Positions 32,488 to 42,330 of a stretch of DNA of 64,000 nucleotides are shown here, in pieces. Made by a program: the position numbers and the translations under genes. The first letter of the stretch is position 1. Each line of letters opens with the position of its first letter. Below the pieces are notes generated by a model. It had not been told where the DNA came from. It did not search any database and was given only the letters and a program-made list of their open reading frames with translations. The stretch comes from Chondrus crispus (lineage: Eukaryota; Rhodophyta; Florideophyceae; Gigartinales; Gigartinaceae): assembly GCF_000350225.1 (NCBI RefSeq), contig NW_005178745.1, positions 58,793 through 122,792 of the forward strand, in the 5' to 3' direction.

Positions 32488-34133
32488 ATGAGCGCTACAG
32501 TTAACAGACTCGACTTTCTAGACCATCGAAATGTGCCGTGGTAAACTCTCCTAAGTGACAGGTCGTACAAAGACGAGCTTTCTTCACTCCATTTGTTTTG
32601 TGCTGCGATTGCTGCATTCGACGTTATGTGTGAGTCGAACTATAAGACAAAGTTCAAGCCCTGTGTGTACTTACACGGTGGGATGTTTTCCCTTCAAGGA
32701 GATTTCAGCAATTGCGCTCCGAGGGACTACATTCCAAGAAGGCATACGCCAGACTGCGACAATATTCTGAAGGTTTCCGTGATGCTTAAAAAGAAAAGCG
32801 TTGCAGAAGGGCAGGCAGTTTGTGATGATCTTTTTATCATTCCGCGAACAAAGTGCCTGATTTTTAGAAGAGATGGAGGGACGGATATCAGCGAAATGGA
32901 CATTAGTCACCGAGAGTCAGAAACCAGGTTCGTAACGGTGGTGGCGAAGTATGTCGTGCAGGAGTTAAGTGCTTGGAAGTCGTCAAGGTGTAGCTCGTCA
33001 TGCACTCGAAATTGTGCTTCTGTGATAGTATCAGATGACACAGATGTGTTCATGATTATGATGTGCAACCCACAGCTTTATGGCTTAGGTATAAAGCATG
33101 TGCTTAATGATACTGTTCATGACGTTGATGAGGCAAGGAGAGTGCTTCGTAAGGCAGAGTTTACCGGAGAAGCGTCTGCTCTGGTGTCAAATCTGGCAGG
33201 CTCAGACTATTTGCTGTATATATATGGAGTAGATCATGAGGTATTCTTAATGGCCTTTGGTTGGTTTAGACAGTATTTAGGAGGACTGAGAACTCCTGCT
33301 GAGCAGAATGTCGACCAGTTTGCATTATATTTTTGTTTGGTAATCCTTTTCAAACGCGACATCAGAGTTCTTCGCAATTCTCTACAGTACAAGAGCAAAA
33401 TGGCTTTTTTATGCACTCAAGTTCTAAGCGGTTTGAAGGGTTATAAAGAAGTTGAGGTGTTGAAAAAGAGGTGTTCGTGTCAGAGCATTCTGTCGAGTCG
33501 ACACTATGGCAGCGAGACGTGCGCAATTTTGTTGCAGATTCGGCGACCTGTTCAAACCAACTCTTACCACCTGTTGGACATTTGATGTTACATGCCAAGA
33601 GGGCACATTTCGTGATTTTTAAGTATTGGGGCGAGCCCGAGTCCAAGGACCTTTCACTATATCGTGTAGGTGGCTGCAGCCCTACTTATGGATATGAAAA
33701 TAATAGGGACGTCCTGTTGGAGGATGTGGACTGTTTTTATCGTACTCAGAGGAATATTTCCTGTGCAGTACAGTTCTGCCTCTGCAAGGGAGGCTGCTTC
33801 ACGAAACGTTGCCTCTGTAACAAGAAGGGTAAAAAGTGCATAGGATGTCAATGTAATGAATATATTTGTAGCAACAAAGTTGAAACGAGACATGAACTAT
33901 AAATAATTGACTGTATCGCTCAGAGTTCTCTCTCTGAACATGGTGCGGAAAGTTCCGTTAATACTGGTCCCCTGGCCTCAGAAGTGGAGGTAGAGCTAGT
34001 AGAGAATGACGATGAAGATGGCAACCAATCTGCGTGGGAAGTTGTTCAAATCCTTGGTGCTTCCAGTTGGCAGAGCTCTTCGTCTGGAGAAATAGATTTG
34101 ACAGAACTAGAAGATGTGAGCGCTTTACTCTAA
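32488..34133 (+). pseudogene. Gene 2 of the candidate element: DTDV (PIN-like) domain plus Cys-rich CXC-like tail
   Basis: The frame opens at the ATG at 32488 (MSATVNRLDFLDHRNVPW), is broken by TAA at 32542, and then continues. It has a block around KFKPCVYLHGGMF, SHRESETRFVTVVAKYVVQE, and VIVSDDTDVFMIMMC followed by NLAGSDYLLYIYGVDHEVF. These match the order ..EADTR..H.., DTDVxxLLL, TGCDTTSxFxGxGK of a conserved invertebrate protein family that looks like a PIN/FEN-type nuclease fold. A frame change near 33475-33585 leads to VESTLWQRDVRNFVAD, HLMLHAKRAHFVIFKYW, and a Cys-rich segment CAVQFCLCKGGCFTKRCLC.KCIGCQCNEYICSN resembling the CXC/tesmin type. After a TAA at 33900 the same frame continues into an acidic tail (LVENDDEDGN) to a final TAA at 34131. 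All parts are collinear with the family, so the gene was once complete. Confidence 0.6.
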
Positions 34134-34742
34134 ACGTTTAAGGGTCAATTGGAGATTGGAGGGGACTATGTGAAGATGGCGAATGGAGCGTGGCTAGGCG
34201 GAAGGGGAAAGACCGGAATTTTCGACAAGCCGTCACATCGGGAAGAAACGGATTAAAGAAGTGAGAGCGGAAGGGGATACAGTATGTGGTGGTCATACGA
34301 GGAGCAGTTGTAGCAGACGATGTTTTGGGAGTGTGATTCCGTTAAGATCACAAATACTTCTGACATAATGCATGAACAAGGACAAGGAAATGGCGTGGTT
34401 CCAAAAGGAAACGAAACAAACACAAAGTGTGTTCACATGTTTAGAACAGTAAACACTTGATATAGAATGATGTACTGCAGAAACAAGACTCAAAACGAGT
34501 CGAGATATGGTACTGCAGAATGCAGAGGCAGTTTTAGGGATCGGAATGGATATACGGATTTATGATGGCGCTTTATGCCGCGGTCTAGAAATGAACCTTA
34601 AACTTTCGAAGTACAGCTCTAGCATCTTCTACTTCCGTCAAACCTAATTCTCGACTTGCCGCGGTGTTTGTTCGTCCAGCCTAAGTTGCCGTAGAAGTCG
34701 ATTAGGTTCATGACTGCTCACGAGTGCGGAATATCCATTCTC
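34134..34742. other. Downstream flank of the two-gene element
   Basis: Purine-rich non-coding sequence. No gene, repeat pair or clear inverted-repeat terminus was found. Confidence 0.4.
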
Positions 34743-35520
34743 TTTGTGGTGTATATTAATTAGAAAGATATGTGGCAAAATCGTCTAAGGCACAATAATC
34801 TCCCCGGAGCTCTAGCGGGAATGCCCGCAGAAACGCCTCGTTGTGTATATCGACCTTTTCTGATTGGCATAAAGCATAGCGGGTTCATACGAAGTACATT
34901 TCTTGGACATCTGGAGGCGGTGGGTTTTTCATGAGAGACTCCCGATTGGACCAAACAAACAGTCCGACAGTGTGGTAAATGTTTGGCTTAGGCGTGAATC
35001 AGTCGCCTGAAACGAAGACCTGCTCGTTTTGGAACGAAATGCAGTCTGCAGGAATAGTCACAAAAAGATGCCCTTCTGAGTTTAACTTGCTTAAATGCGA
35101 CATCACTTTATACCTATTCGAAAGTGGAAGTAGTGCACATCTGCAGAATGGTGTCGTTCTCCTAGTTCCTCTCTCAAACTTCAAAAATACTTCGTTAATT
35201 AAATCTTTTTCGAATGGAGGATTTGCTGCGCCGCCCTCAACTATCTCCTCGTTGCTTTCCCATGTGCCTTTGGAACCTAATTGGACATCTTCCACATCAG
35301 CGCTGCAGTACGTTTCCAGTACAACGCTGTGATTGAAGCAATCTGCAAAGAGTTCCGTGTCTACCATACTTGTAAAGCGCCACAGAGCATAAAATGAAGA
35401 TGTTACAATCCATGAAGTTATAAACGAGTTTAATCTCATTTTCCGCTCTAGAGCCCGTAAAAGTACGGCTTGAAAGCAAATAGAGGAGGCCCCGGGCATT
35501 TCATCTCCGTTCGCTACCAT
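34743..35520 (-). pseudogene. Unrecognised decayed coding region
   Basis: The minus strand reads as protein through two frames. 35520-34999 is open for 173 codons (FITSWIVTSSFYALWRF, DVQLGSKGTWESNEEIVE, LINEVFLKFERGTRRT). A second frame from about 34970 to 34743 reads TVGLFVWSNRESLMKNPPPP, with a TGA where CGA would continue, then SEKVDIHNEAFLRAFPLELR. Codon usage and composition look genuine, but I recognise no family. The position between TE relics suggests another transposon gene. Confidence 0.35.
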
Positions 35521-36342
35521 AACAGGCCGCAGTGAGCCGTCGTTTTGCCCATCTTGTAAGCTTGTCCTGCAATAGCCTCTTCACATCCTGTCTGCCAATG
35601 CCCAAGAAAGTAAAAACTCACGATGCTGGAGCGTTCCAGGCGACTGCAAACGGACCTTATAGTACAGATAAATGCTGTAACCCCCCTGAGAGGCATGTTG
35701 ATGACTGTTATGGGCACATGACTGTCCATAGGGCCCAAAAAGAGTTATTCAAAACGTTTGCTCGCTTTTCAGAGCTCTGCGGAAAATGAGAGTAGTTCCA
35801 CCACTGGATATGTAAATGCACCAGATCTGGGAAGGACACAAAATGGAGAGAAGACGGTGCTGGAGATAATGGTGTCTCGGGAAGATGTAAACGGTGATGT
35901 GCACACTTCGCTGTGTAGCATGTTTTCAGGGCGGACTGCAAGCGAAATAAATGGCTATTTCGTAATAAGAACGCAGACCTGAGAGCAGCTTACCTTTGAG
36001 TGTCGTTTTCTTGCCTCAAACTGAATTTTAAGAAAGTGAGAGGGAGTTGTCTGGCGCTTTCCATCCCAAAGTCCTCGAGGAATTCTCTATCGAAAGCCAA
36101 TTGGCGGTCGCTCTTGTAGTGCAATAAGCTACTTGGGAAGCTGGAACGTTGGGTACTGTAGTCCCAGTTGGTGGACACAAGTGTGAAATGGATCACGATA
36201 TTAATTTATTATTTAATTTTAATTAGTTACCAATTAATTATCTAACATTAGATTGGATTTTGGATTTAGCGCCGAGAGCTACTGTAGTGGCTCCGGCAGG
36301 GCGATATATACCTCAGCCCTCTGACCACCAAGTCAGTAAAGG
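35521..36342. other. Spacer without a supported gene
   Basis: Short open frames only. An AT-rich patch at 36195-36250 with repeated TTAATTA elements separates it from the repeat block that follows. Confidence 0.4.
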
Positions 36343-36600
36343 CAACCCGAGTTGCCGGAGTTGAATGTCGCCTTGGTCGAAGTCCGTCTCTACCAAGACG
36401 CTCCCTCTTACCTCAGCCTACGGCATCCTTCAGCGCTCGGGGGTCCCATTCCTTTTTCCTTTGTTTCCCAATCAAACCCGAGTTGCCGGAGTTAGATCTC
36501 GCCTTCGTCGAAGACCGCTTCCGTTCACGCGACGCGCTTCCCTTCTACGCTGCTAACGACATCCTCTATTGCTCGGGGTCCCATTCCTTTTCCTTATCCT
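36343..36600. repeat. Diverged ~131 bp tandem duplication
   Basis: Two copies begin CCCGAGTTGCCGGAGTT (36345 and 36476), share GTCGAAGxCCGxxTC in the middle, and end in GCTCGG.GGTCCCATTCCTTTT.CCTT. One frame of the second copy reads ELPELDLAFVEDRFRSRDAL, so it may derive from a protein with internal repeats. The copies differ at many sites. Confidence 0.75.
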
Positions 36601-36699
36601 TTTACCTTTTCTATCTCTAATTCCTATCCTTTTCTATCTCTACATCTATTTTTCCCTTAATTGTGTTGGTTTCATTTGAGTCGGTTGCGACCGATCCGG

Positions 36700-36960
36700 T
36701 GTAGGTGTTTTAGCCATCGGGCAACACGTTGTGTAGCGCTGCTACTGTTTCAAGTTCCGTAGGAAGGCTGTTGTAACGACGCCTCCGTCGAAGGTCTTAC
36801 TGTATAAGACAGAGTTGGTACCACCTACCGCGATCGCGATCGCGCTGGTGAGAGTGTTTTTAGCCATCGGGCAACACGTCGGTAGTAGCGTTGCTACACG
36901 GTTATGATCCCGTCTGGTAGTGCTGAACAAGCCCCCGTCGAAGACCTTGAATTATACGCA
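36700..36960. repeat. Second local duplication, ~148 bp period
   Basis: A block containing TTTTAGCCATCGGGCAACAC then GTAGCG(C/T)TGCTAC occurs near 36708-36748 and again near 36858-36897, each followed after some distance by CCGTCGAAG. The motif GTCGAAG also occurs in both copies of the preceding tandem duplication, so the two repeat blocks may be parts of one family. A palindromic CGCGATCGCGATCGCG lies between them (about 36829-36844). Confidence 0.7.
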
Positions 36961-37650
36961 AGGCGCTGAAGACGCTCGTCGAGCATTGGCCTTACAACCC
37001 AGCGAACCGCAGTTACATTCTCGTACACAAGCCCAACCCGCACTCGCCGAGCACTCAAGTCTTCACAAGTCTCTACCACCATTATCCTTCCGGGCCGGGC
37101 ATCTTTCCTTACCCCCCCGTCGGAGTTGAGCTACCGTGGGCGGCAAGCCCACACAAGGGGAAAGGGAGCCTCGAACGCTCCGTAGCGCGTGCCATCGGCA
37201 GTGGTTGTTTCTGTTGCTGTTTTTCTTCGTTTTGTTTGACCGTTGGACTGTGTTCGCGGCCTGCCAGGCACATTGCCTACAGCTCTCTCGCCGCCAAGAT
37301 GATGACCGTTACCTCAACCTATTTTCATTGCTTTTTTTCAGGTATTAGAACCTTGGAAAACAACCCCATTCATCCCGATTTGCATCATGTAAGCGCCAGG
37401 CCAGCAGGTGGTCACCAACTGTTTTGCAAACTATATCTGCCGAGCTTCCGCTCACGCGAGGGTCCCGTCGCGGCCGTGCCGCAGACCGCGAACAGAGCGG
37501 ACTTTGTCATCGGCCGGACGAGGAGCGAGATCAATGGCTAGCGCTTATGCTCGAGGTGGGCGAATTGCAATTAAAGTAGCTCGACATCTGATTAGGGTAG
37601 ATACAAATACTCATATTGCAGAGTAGCATGCCGGCCATGTAAAGTGATCC
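36961..37650. other. Spacer with weak coding-like stretches
   Basis: Open frames of 60-100 codons occur (for example plus 36920-37129 and 37236-37541) with no recognised domain. Nothing else is supported. Confidence 0.35.
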
Positions 37651-37749
37651 TACAGATGAATCCATTAACTTCATTATGAACTTAACGGATTCATCTGTAT
37701 CTACACTGGACTACAAACGCGATATCATGTTGCGTTTGTAGTCCAGTGT
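37651..37749. repeat. Two adjacent hairpins
   Basis: First: 17-base arms at 37651-37667 and 37683-37699 with one mismatch. Second: perfect 18-base arms ACACTGGACTACAAACGC at 37703-37720 and its complement at 37732-37749 around an 11-base loop. Confidence 0.95.
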
Positions 37750-37829
37750 GGATAAATTCATCTTCACTTCCTTGAATATCCATTCCACTCAAATCCTCGA
37801 TGATGAAATAGCCTTATTGAATGCTCTCT

Positions 37830-38462
37830 GCTCTACCCTCAAGTTGCTTCCTTGATAAAGAATTTCCATGAACCACCATCTGCTTTATCCAGAGTCACCG
37901 TAGGGACTGTATCCCTTCCTATATATATTTATCAACGCAGGAAGCGGCTCACCCAGACCACTTTTGACGTACAATGTCTAGCCCTGGAGCCGTCCTTCCA
38001 TAGGACTGTGTGCATGAAGTATCATACTATCTGGACTATTGACTGCTTGATATTTCAATACGAGATTCCTTTTATGGCCGTTATATGCCACCAGCTGACT
38101 ATTATAACCGCCCGACCGAGCGATTCCAATGGCAGTTCCGTCAATAAACCCATACAGTTTCCAAATACACTGCTCTTGTCTAAAATGGCTCGTGAAAATC
38201 TTTCCGCTTGACCTTGTATGAACTGGGAGCTGATTCTTCCTGGAATCAGCTCACTCCTTGCATCAAGTAGATTTTCAATAGATTCCCAAAAGCTTTCAGA
38301 AAGGTGAGAAGTGTGTTTAGAAAAGAACATGTCTATATCCGTCCATATTGATGGTGTACAGAGGCGGCGAAGAACAATAAAAGTAGATGTAGTAGGAGAG
38401 ACAGAGTATCTTTTACGAGTAGAACATGTCTTTACATTCTGCCACCCCATTGCATACATCAT
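37830..38462 (-). pseudogene. Degenerate HARBI1-like transposase
   Basis: The minus strand reads MYAMGWQNVKTCSTRKRYSV, SESFWESIENLLDAR, ERFSRAILDKSSVFGNCMGL in one frame, then shifts to LVLKYQAVNSPDSMILHAHS and on to YSPYGDSG. This follows the order of oomycete/animal HARBI1-like nucleases (LSExFWExxE, NCxGFIDGT, LKYQxVxxPxGLIxxLxGPxxG, YxLYGDxxY). The expected first Asp after the NC.G step is not present (LLTEL), stops occur after the shift, and the Glu block is not readable. It differs from the other three Harbinger relics in the window. Confidence 0.55.
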
Positions 38463-38766
38463 TCTTAAAACATTTGCGTTGTTGAAGCATTAAGTATAAA
38501 ATTCATTCCGACTCCCTAATGCAATCGCAGTTGATGGAAAACTGCGACGTGTTAATGCGATTGCTTCTCGAGATAGACTTGTTCAATTCAGTTTGTTCGT
38601 CCTGCTTATTTGAAGCGATGAAAGTGATGCACGTTGACGATGAGAAAAGAGATGCTGGATGTTGCTGATGCCGTTTGGGATCACAACGCAATGATGAGAG
38701 TATTCGCCCGTTTACCAATTGATTTTGGCGTGTAATCGCACTGCCTACCATCGGTCATGGTACATC
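38463..38766. other. Spacer between a HARBI1-like relic and the pogo-like element
   Basis: No gene. A partial inverted repeat around GCAATCGCAGTT (about 38521-38575) is the only structure seen. Confidence 0.4.
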
Positions 38767-39177
38767 CGATCACAGTATTTAACCTTGGTCACATATTTAA
38801 CCTGGATTCTTTTATAAAGTGGACCAGGTTCATTCTGCTAATCGCCCTAAGAGAAAGCGATCCAGTTTTGTATCACAGAGCCGCATTGGGACGGTCCAGT
38901 GCGTATCGCATTCCGAATCGCTTTCTTGCCCAATGCCGTCAATCATGCAGCCAAAACGCTGTCCAGTATTATCCCTCTGTCGACCTGATCGCTCATGCTT
39001 TCTCAAGGCCCAATCGAGCGCGCGTTGGCCAGTGCAGTTCAGCATCGAGGTAACACCAACACAGATGAAATATGGGATGGATCACCGGCCATCGTCGCTC
39101 CTCCGCGTGCCAAACAATATTTCTACACTGCGACGTCAACAACATTTTGTTCGTACGTTGTGGCAAAAACGAAAAAA

Positions 39178-39211
39178 CTTGCTTTGGATGACTATAGTCA
39201 TCCAAAGCAAG
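39178..39211. repeat. Perfect 34 bp palindrome inside the pogo-like element
   Basis: CTTGCTTTGGATGAC and its complement flank TATA with no mismatch. The inverted similarity continues outward with a few changes through an A-rich run and its T-rich counterpart. One arm looks like an inverted duplicate of the other, inserted in the N-terminal coding part of the transposase. Confidence 0.95.
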
Positions 39212-39251
39212 GTTTGTCGTTTTTCGGTATACCGATTTAGACAAAAACGGG

Positions 39252-40651
39252 TTGAAGGGTCTCTTCGCACGAGCAGTAAGAAACTTTCCGGAGCTATTTG
39301 CTGCTGACTACAAGGCCAATATTGCCAAGGCCAGTTCATGGTGGCGCAAACGAGATTGCTTTACGGCTTTAAGGGTGGCGGGCACTCGAATAGGACGTAT
39401 GACTACACATGGGAAAATGGGCCGGACGCGGCATAACGTCAAAACCCTTTCGGGTCGTGGGCTTAAGAGGGCAGAGTGGGTCAAAGCACTTCATGACGAC
39501 CTTGTCAATGAGTTTGAGATAGCTCCAGCAGCCAGTGTGAAGATCTCTCCTTCCGTTCTGAAGCAAATTGCGATATCGCTGATACAGCGTGCGCCGTTGA
39601 GATCTTCTTACGCGGCAACTGTGCAACTAAACAACATTCCGATAGTGAACAAAATCACGTCCGGCTGGATACAAGTATTCATGGATTCGCATGACACCGT
39701 CATTCGCCGTGAGACCGGGAAGCTTTCTGTCAATACTGAGAAGCAGCTTCATATCCAAAAAAGCGAAGCATTCAATCTGGGTACACTGCGAAGAGGCTTT
39801 GAGAACTGGGAGCTTCACGAGGATCTCATAGAGAATGCGGATGCGACCCATTTCGTTTTTAATATGGACAACGGACGCACGGTTGGGATGCGAGGAGACG
39901 AAAAAGGCGAATATGCAGACATCGTCGTGGGAGATGAAGGCGTCACAATGATGGTGTGCATAACTGGTGGACGAAATGCTCATCTTGAGCCATACATGCT
40001 CGTGTTCAAGAATCAGAATACCCTATTAAGGGTGTTCCTGATGCACTTCCGGGCGTTTGATACGGATCGGGACCGAAGGGGTGGATGGATAATAGAGTCT
40101 TTAAGGAGTGATTGTCCGAACCGCGAGCTATCGGGAGGCGACATAATGGAAAGCGCCGTACTCTTTTTGTAGACAACTGTTCCGGTCACAATAAGAGCGA
40201 TGAGGTAGCAGCCTGTCTTGAAAGAATCAACAGAAACCTTCAAAAACTCCCTCCAAATGCCACGGACCTTGTGCAGCCTGCAGATTCGATTATCATTTCT
40301 AAGATCAAGGATAACCGGTGGCGTAAGTGGGGCCATTTTAAAGCCGGAGAAATCGCACGAGGGAACGTGATGAGAACTGGCGAAGCACAGTGCGGGAAGC
40401 TAAAGAACCCAGGCAAGGCTTTCTTCTTGAAGCTGGCCGCCAGCGCTGTTTACGAGGTCAACACGCAGTGCGAAAAGAGTGGTATCTCATACGAAAGGAA
40501 GGCTATGGTATGATCAGGCATGTCCCTCAACTTGAACGGACTGTGGGACGAAAAGCAGCTCTTTTCGGAGCTGCAGAGTACCATAGCTAAGCATCGTAAT
40601 CATGTTGATGGAGAACAGTTAGAAAATTGCGAAAAGGTTGGTACGATATAA
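39252..40651 (+). pseudogene. pogo-like DDE_1 transposase, frameshifted
   Basis: The first frame (39252 to about 40075) has a DNA-binding part (GRGLKRAEWVKALHDDLVNE, KISPSVLKQIAISLI) and the first catalytic Asp in THFVFNMDNGRT. Near 40075 the frame changes. The second frame reads PKGWMDNRVFKE, a TGA at 40109 (Trp in relatives), LSEPRAIG, then second Asp in TLFVDNCSGHN, and third Asp in LPPNATDLVQPADSIII. Another TGA at 40511 interrupts the conserved end KAMV..GMSLNLNGLWDEKQ, which runs to a TAA at 40649. Coding probably began upstream, where a palindrome has disturbed the frame. The overall order is that of Tc5/pogo-type DDE_1 transposases known from red algae and oomycetes. Confidence 0.85.
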
Positions 40652-40770
40652 ACGACAGTAATGATCTTGCACCCACCGTACTTTGGCGGCTTTTGAATAA
40701 CCTGGTACATGTTATTTTCAATTCCAACATAGATTAACCTGGATTCAAAATTAGTCTGGACCAGGTTTCT

Positions 40771-41040
40771 TCTTGTAGCAGAGCGAAAAAGTGCCGTTCA
40801 GATTTGACATGGACTATGTTAATTACTGTGATAAGTGTAGTGGATTTGCGTATGGACATTCGGATCGAGTACTGCTCCAGAAGAGCTTCGGATAATACTC
40901 ACAACTTTACTAACAAATTTCCTAGCGTAAATTCGCCCGAAATTTTTCACAACTATAATTTCGATATAAATTTCTGCAAAAGTTATGAGTGAATTTCTCA
41001 CGGCAATTGCAGTATTTCGCAGAAATTGCCAAAGTACTTC
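40771..41040. other. Spacer without a supported gene
   Basis: AT-rich flank between the pogo-like element and the fragment of the two-gene element. Short frames only. Confidence 0.4.
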
Positions 41041-41283
41041 TTATTCGCATGTAAAGAGCAGAATCATTTCAGATATCCATGTGAACTGAACACTTGGAGA
41101 ACTGTGGGCTGCATTGTAACAAGTCCAATGACATGTTAGATTTCCAGAGCTTCCATTATCCATCAGAGCACGGTTAGTGTAGGGCTGCCGCAAGTTAGTT
41201 AAGCACCGAAGAAATTGGGATGGGCCGCATACGGAGGGAGTGCACAAGAGAGCTAGGAATGTAGAGGTTTCGGGATGTGACAA
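41041..41283 (-). pseudogene. Second copy of the N-terminal part of element gene 1
   Basis: The minus-strand frame reads SSGNLTCHWTCYNAAHSSP then SVQFTWISEMILLFTCE. It aligns residue by residue with the plus-strand segment at about 28315-28420 (ERTRNPTCDWTLYNILQSSP then GVQSTWISEMTRLCKCDE). Amino-acid similarity with diverged codons shows an old protein-coding copy, not a recent DNA duplicate. It is cut off at 41041. The solo LTR at 41314 lies just beyond its 5' side. Confidence 0.65.
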
Positions 41284-41313
41284 AAAAGTACTCTTACTAA
41301 GAGTAAGCCGTAG

Positions 41314-41809
41314 TTTAGCGGTGCGCAGGGTTAATAAAATGAATAGAGTGACTTACTTGTGTTGAATGGTTTTTGCAAAGCGGTTCTTAAGTTGGACACA
41401 CTTGGGGTTGCAGGTTGGGTGGCTCTCAGGGTTAGTGAGGGGTTGTGCCTGCCCCCTTTTGCTTTCCCCGTCCGAACTCTGCGCCTTTTATGGAATTCGG
41501 AGCTGAAACTTAGAACGATACAGTACATGCTAGACTACAATAAACTATGCATTCATTCTATTACTTGTCTCCATACAATTGCTTATGTCCTTGCCTTCAA
41601 TCTCCCAGACCATCCTCTTTAATACTAGGGGACACTGTACTCCTCCTTTGACAATTCTTTTAGGGATGGCATAGAAATTATATTGGAGTTTTATGCCATC
41701 CTTTTAAAGAATGGAGGAGTCAGTACATTCGGGAAGGACACGCACAGTATGTTTATACAAAGCAAAATTAGAAAGATATACATACTGTGCTTGTCCTTCA
41801 ACCGTTACA
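41314..41809 (-). repeat. Solo LTR of the Ty3/gypsy family, with target duplication
   Basis: 496 bp, collinear with both LTRs of the element at 9379-15687 (same TGTAACGG start and ACCGCTAAA end on the minus strand). It is flanked by CGTAG on both sides (41309-41313 and 41810-41814). No internal region is present, so it formed by recombination between two LTRs after insertion. Confidence 0.95.
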
Positions 41810-41814
41810 CGTAG

Positions 41815-42330
41815 TACGGCTTGGCAGAGAAGCATTCGCTCATCACGTGCACGGGACTCTGCCTCCACAAATTTATCACACATCCTAAATTGCATCATTT
41901 TTTACTGGTGGTCACCGACTGAGAAAGAAGTGTCGCGGAGTGCTCCCCGTGCACTGGTTGTGGTTAGAGTGCGTTCTGTTCTCCCTCACTGTTCTGTCTC
42001 ACGACATCACCGGACCACTCTCGGACAGGCTGCGGGCAGTATTTATTATTTTTCAGAGCTCGCTCGTTAATCCGGGCCCGAAGGGCTCACCCCACTAGCC
42101 ACTTTTTTGATTTTTTTGATCTTTTGTGGTCCGTCGCCCAACCCAGGGCTTCTCCCATCGGCCCGGCTCGTCCTCGACGCCACCGCCGCGGCACACAAAA
42201 CCTTCGTGCTCGCTCATCCTCCCCTGTGTCCCTGCGCGGCTGTCCGTCGCATCTGAATTTCCTCGAGCCCCGCTTTGTGCAGGGACTCTTCCTTCTCCTC
42301 GACACCGCACACGCCGGAGCTCGAGCTGCA
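41815..42330. promoter_or_regulatory. Upstream region of the IMP dehydrogenase gene
   Basis: No gene is supported. The last 200 bp become C-rich, typical of the leader of the gene that follows. No clear TATA element was identified. The solo LTR ends only about 520 bp upstream of the start codon and could affect this promoter. Confidence 0.35.

Larger units (their letters stand above)
38767..40770 (+). mobile_element. pogo-like (DDE_1) DNA transposon, inactive
   Basis: The transposase relic is bracketed by two copies of a 32 bp imperfect palindrome that starts AACCTGGATTC and ends GGACCAGGTT (38799-38830 and 40736-40767). The sequence outside the left copy (GATCACAGTATTTAACCT, 38768-38785) recurs exactly at 16923-16940, which supports it as part of the element end. 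A TA target duplication could not be fixed, so the limits are approximate. Confidence 0.6.

Noticed and set aside
36829..36844. CGCGATCGCGATCGCG palindrome as a regulatory operator
   Set aside because: Short self-complementary simple sequence between two repeat copies, with no gene nearby.
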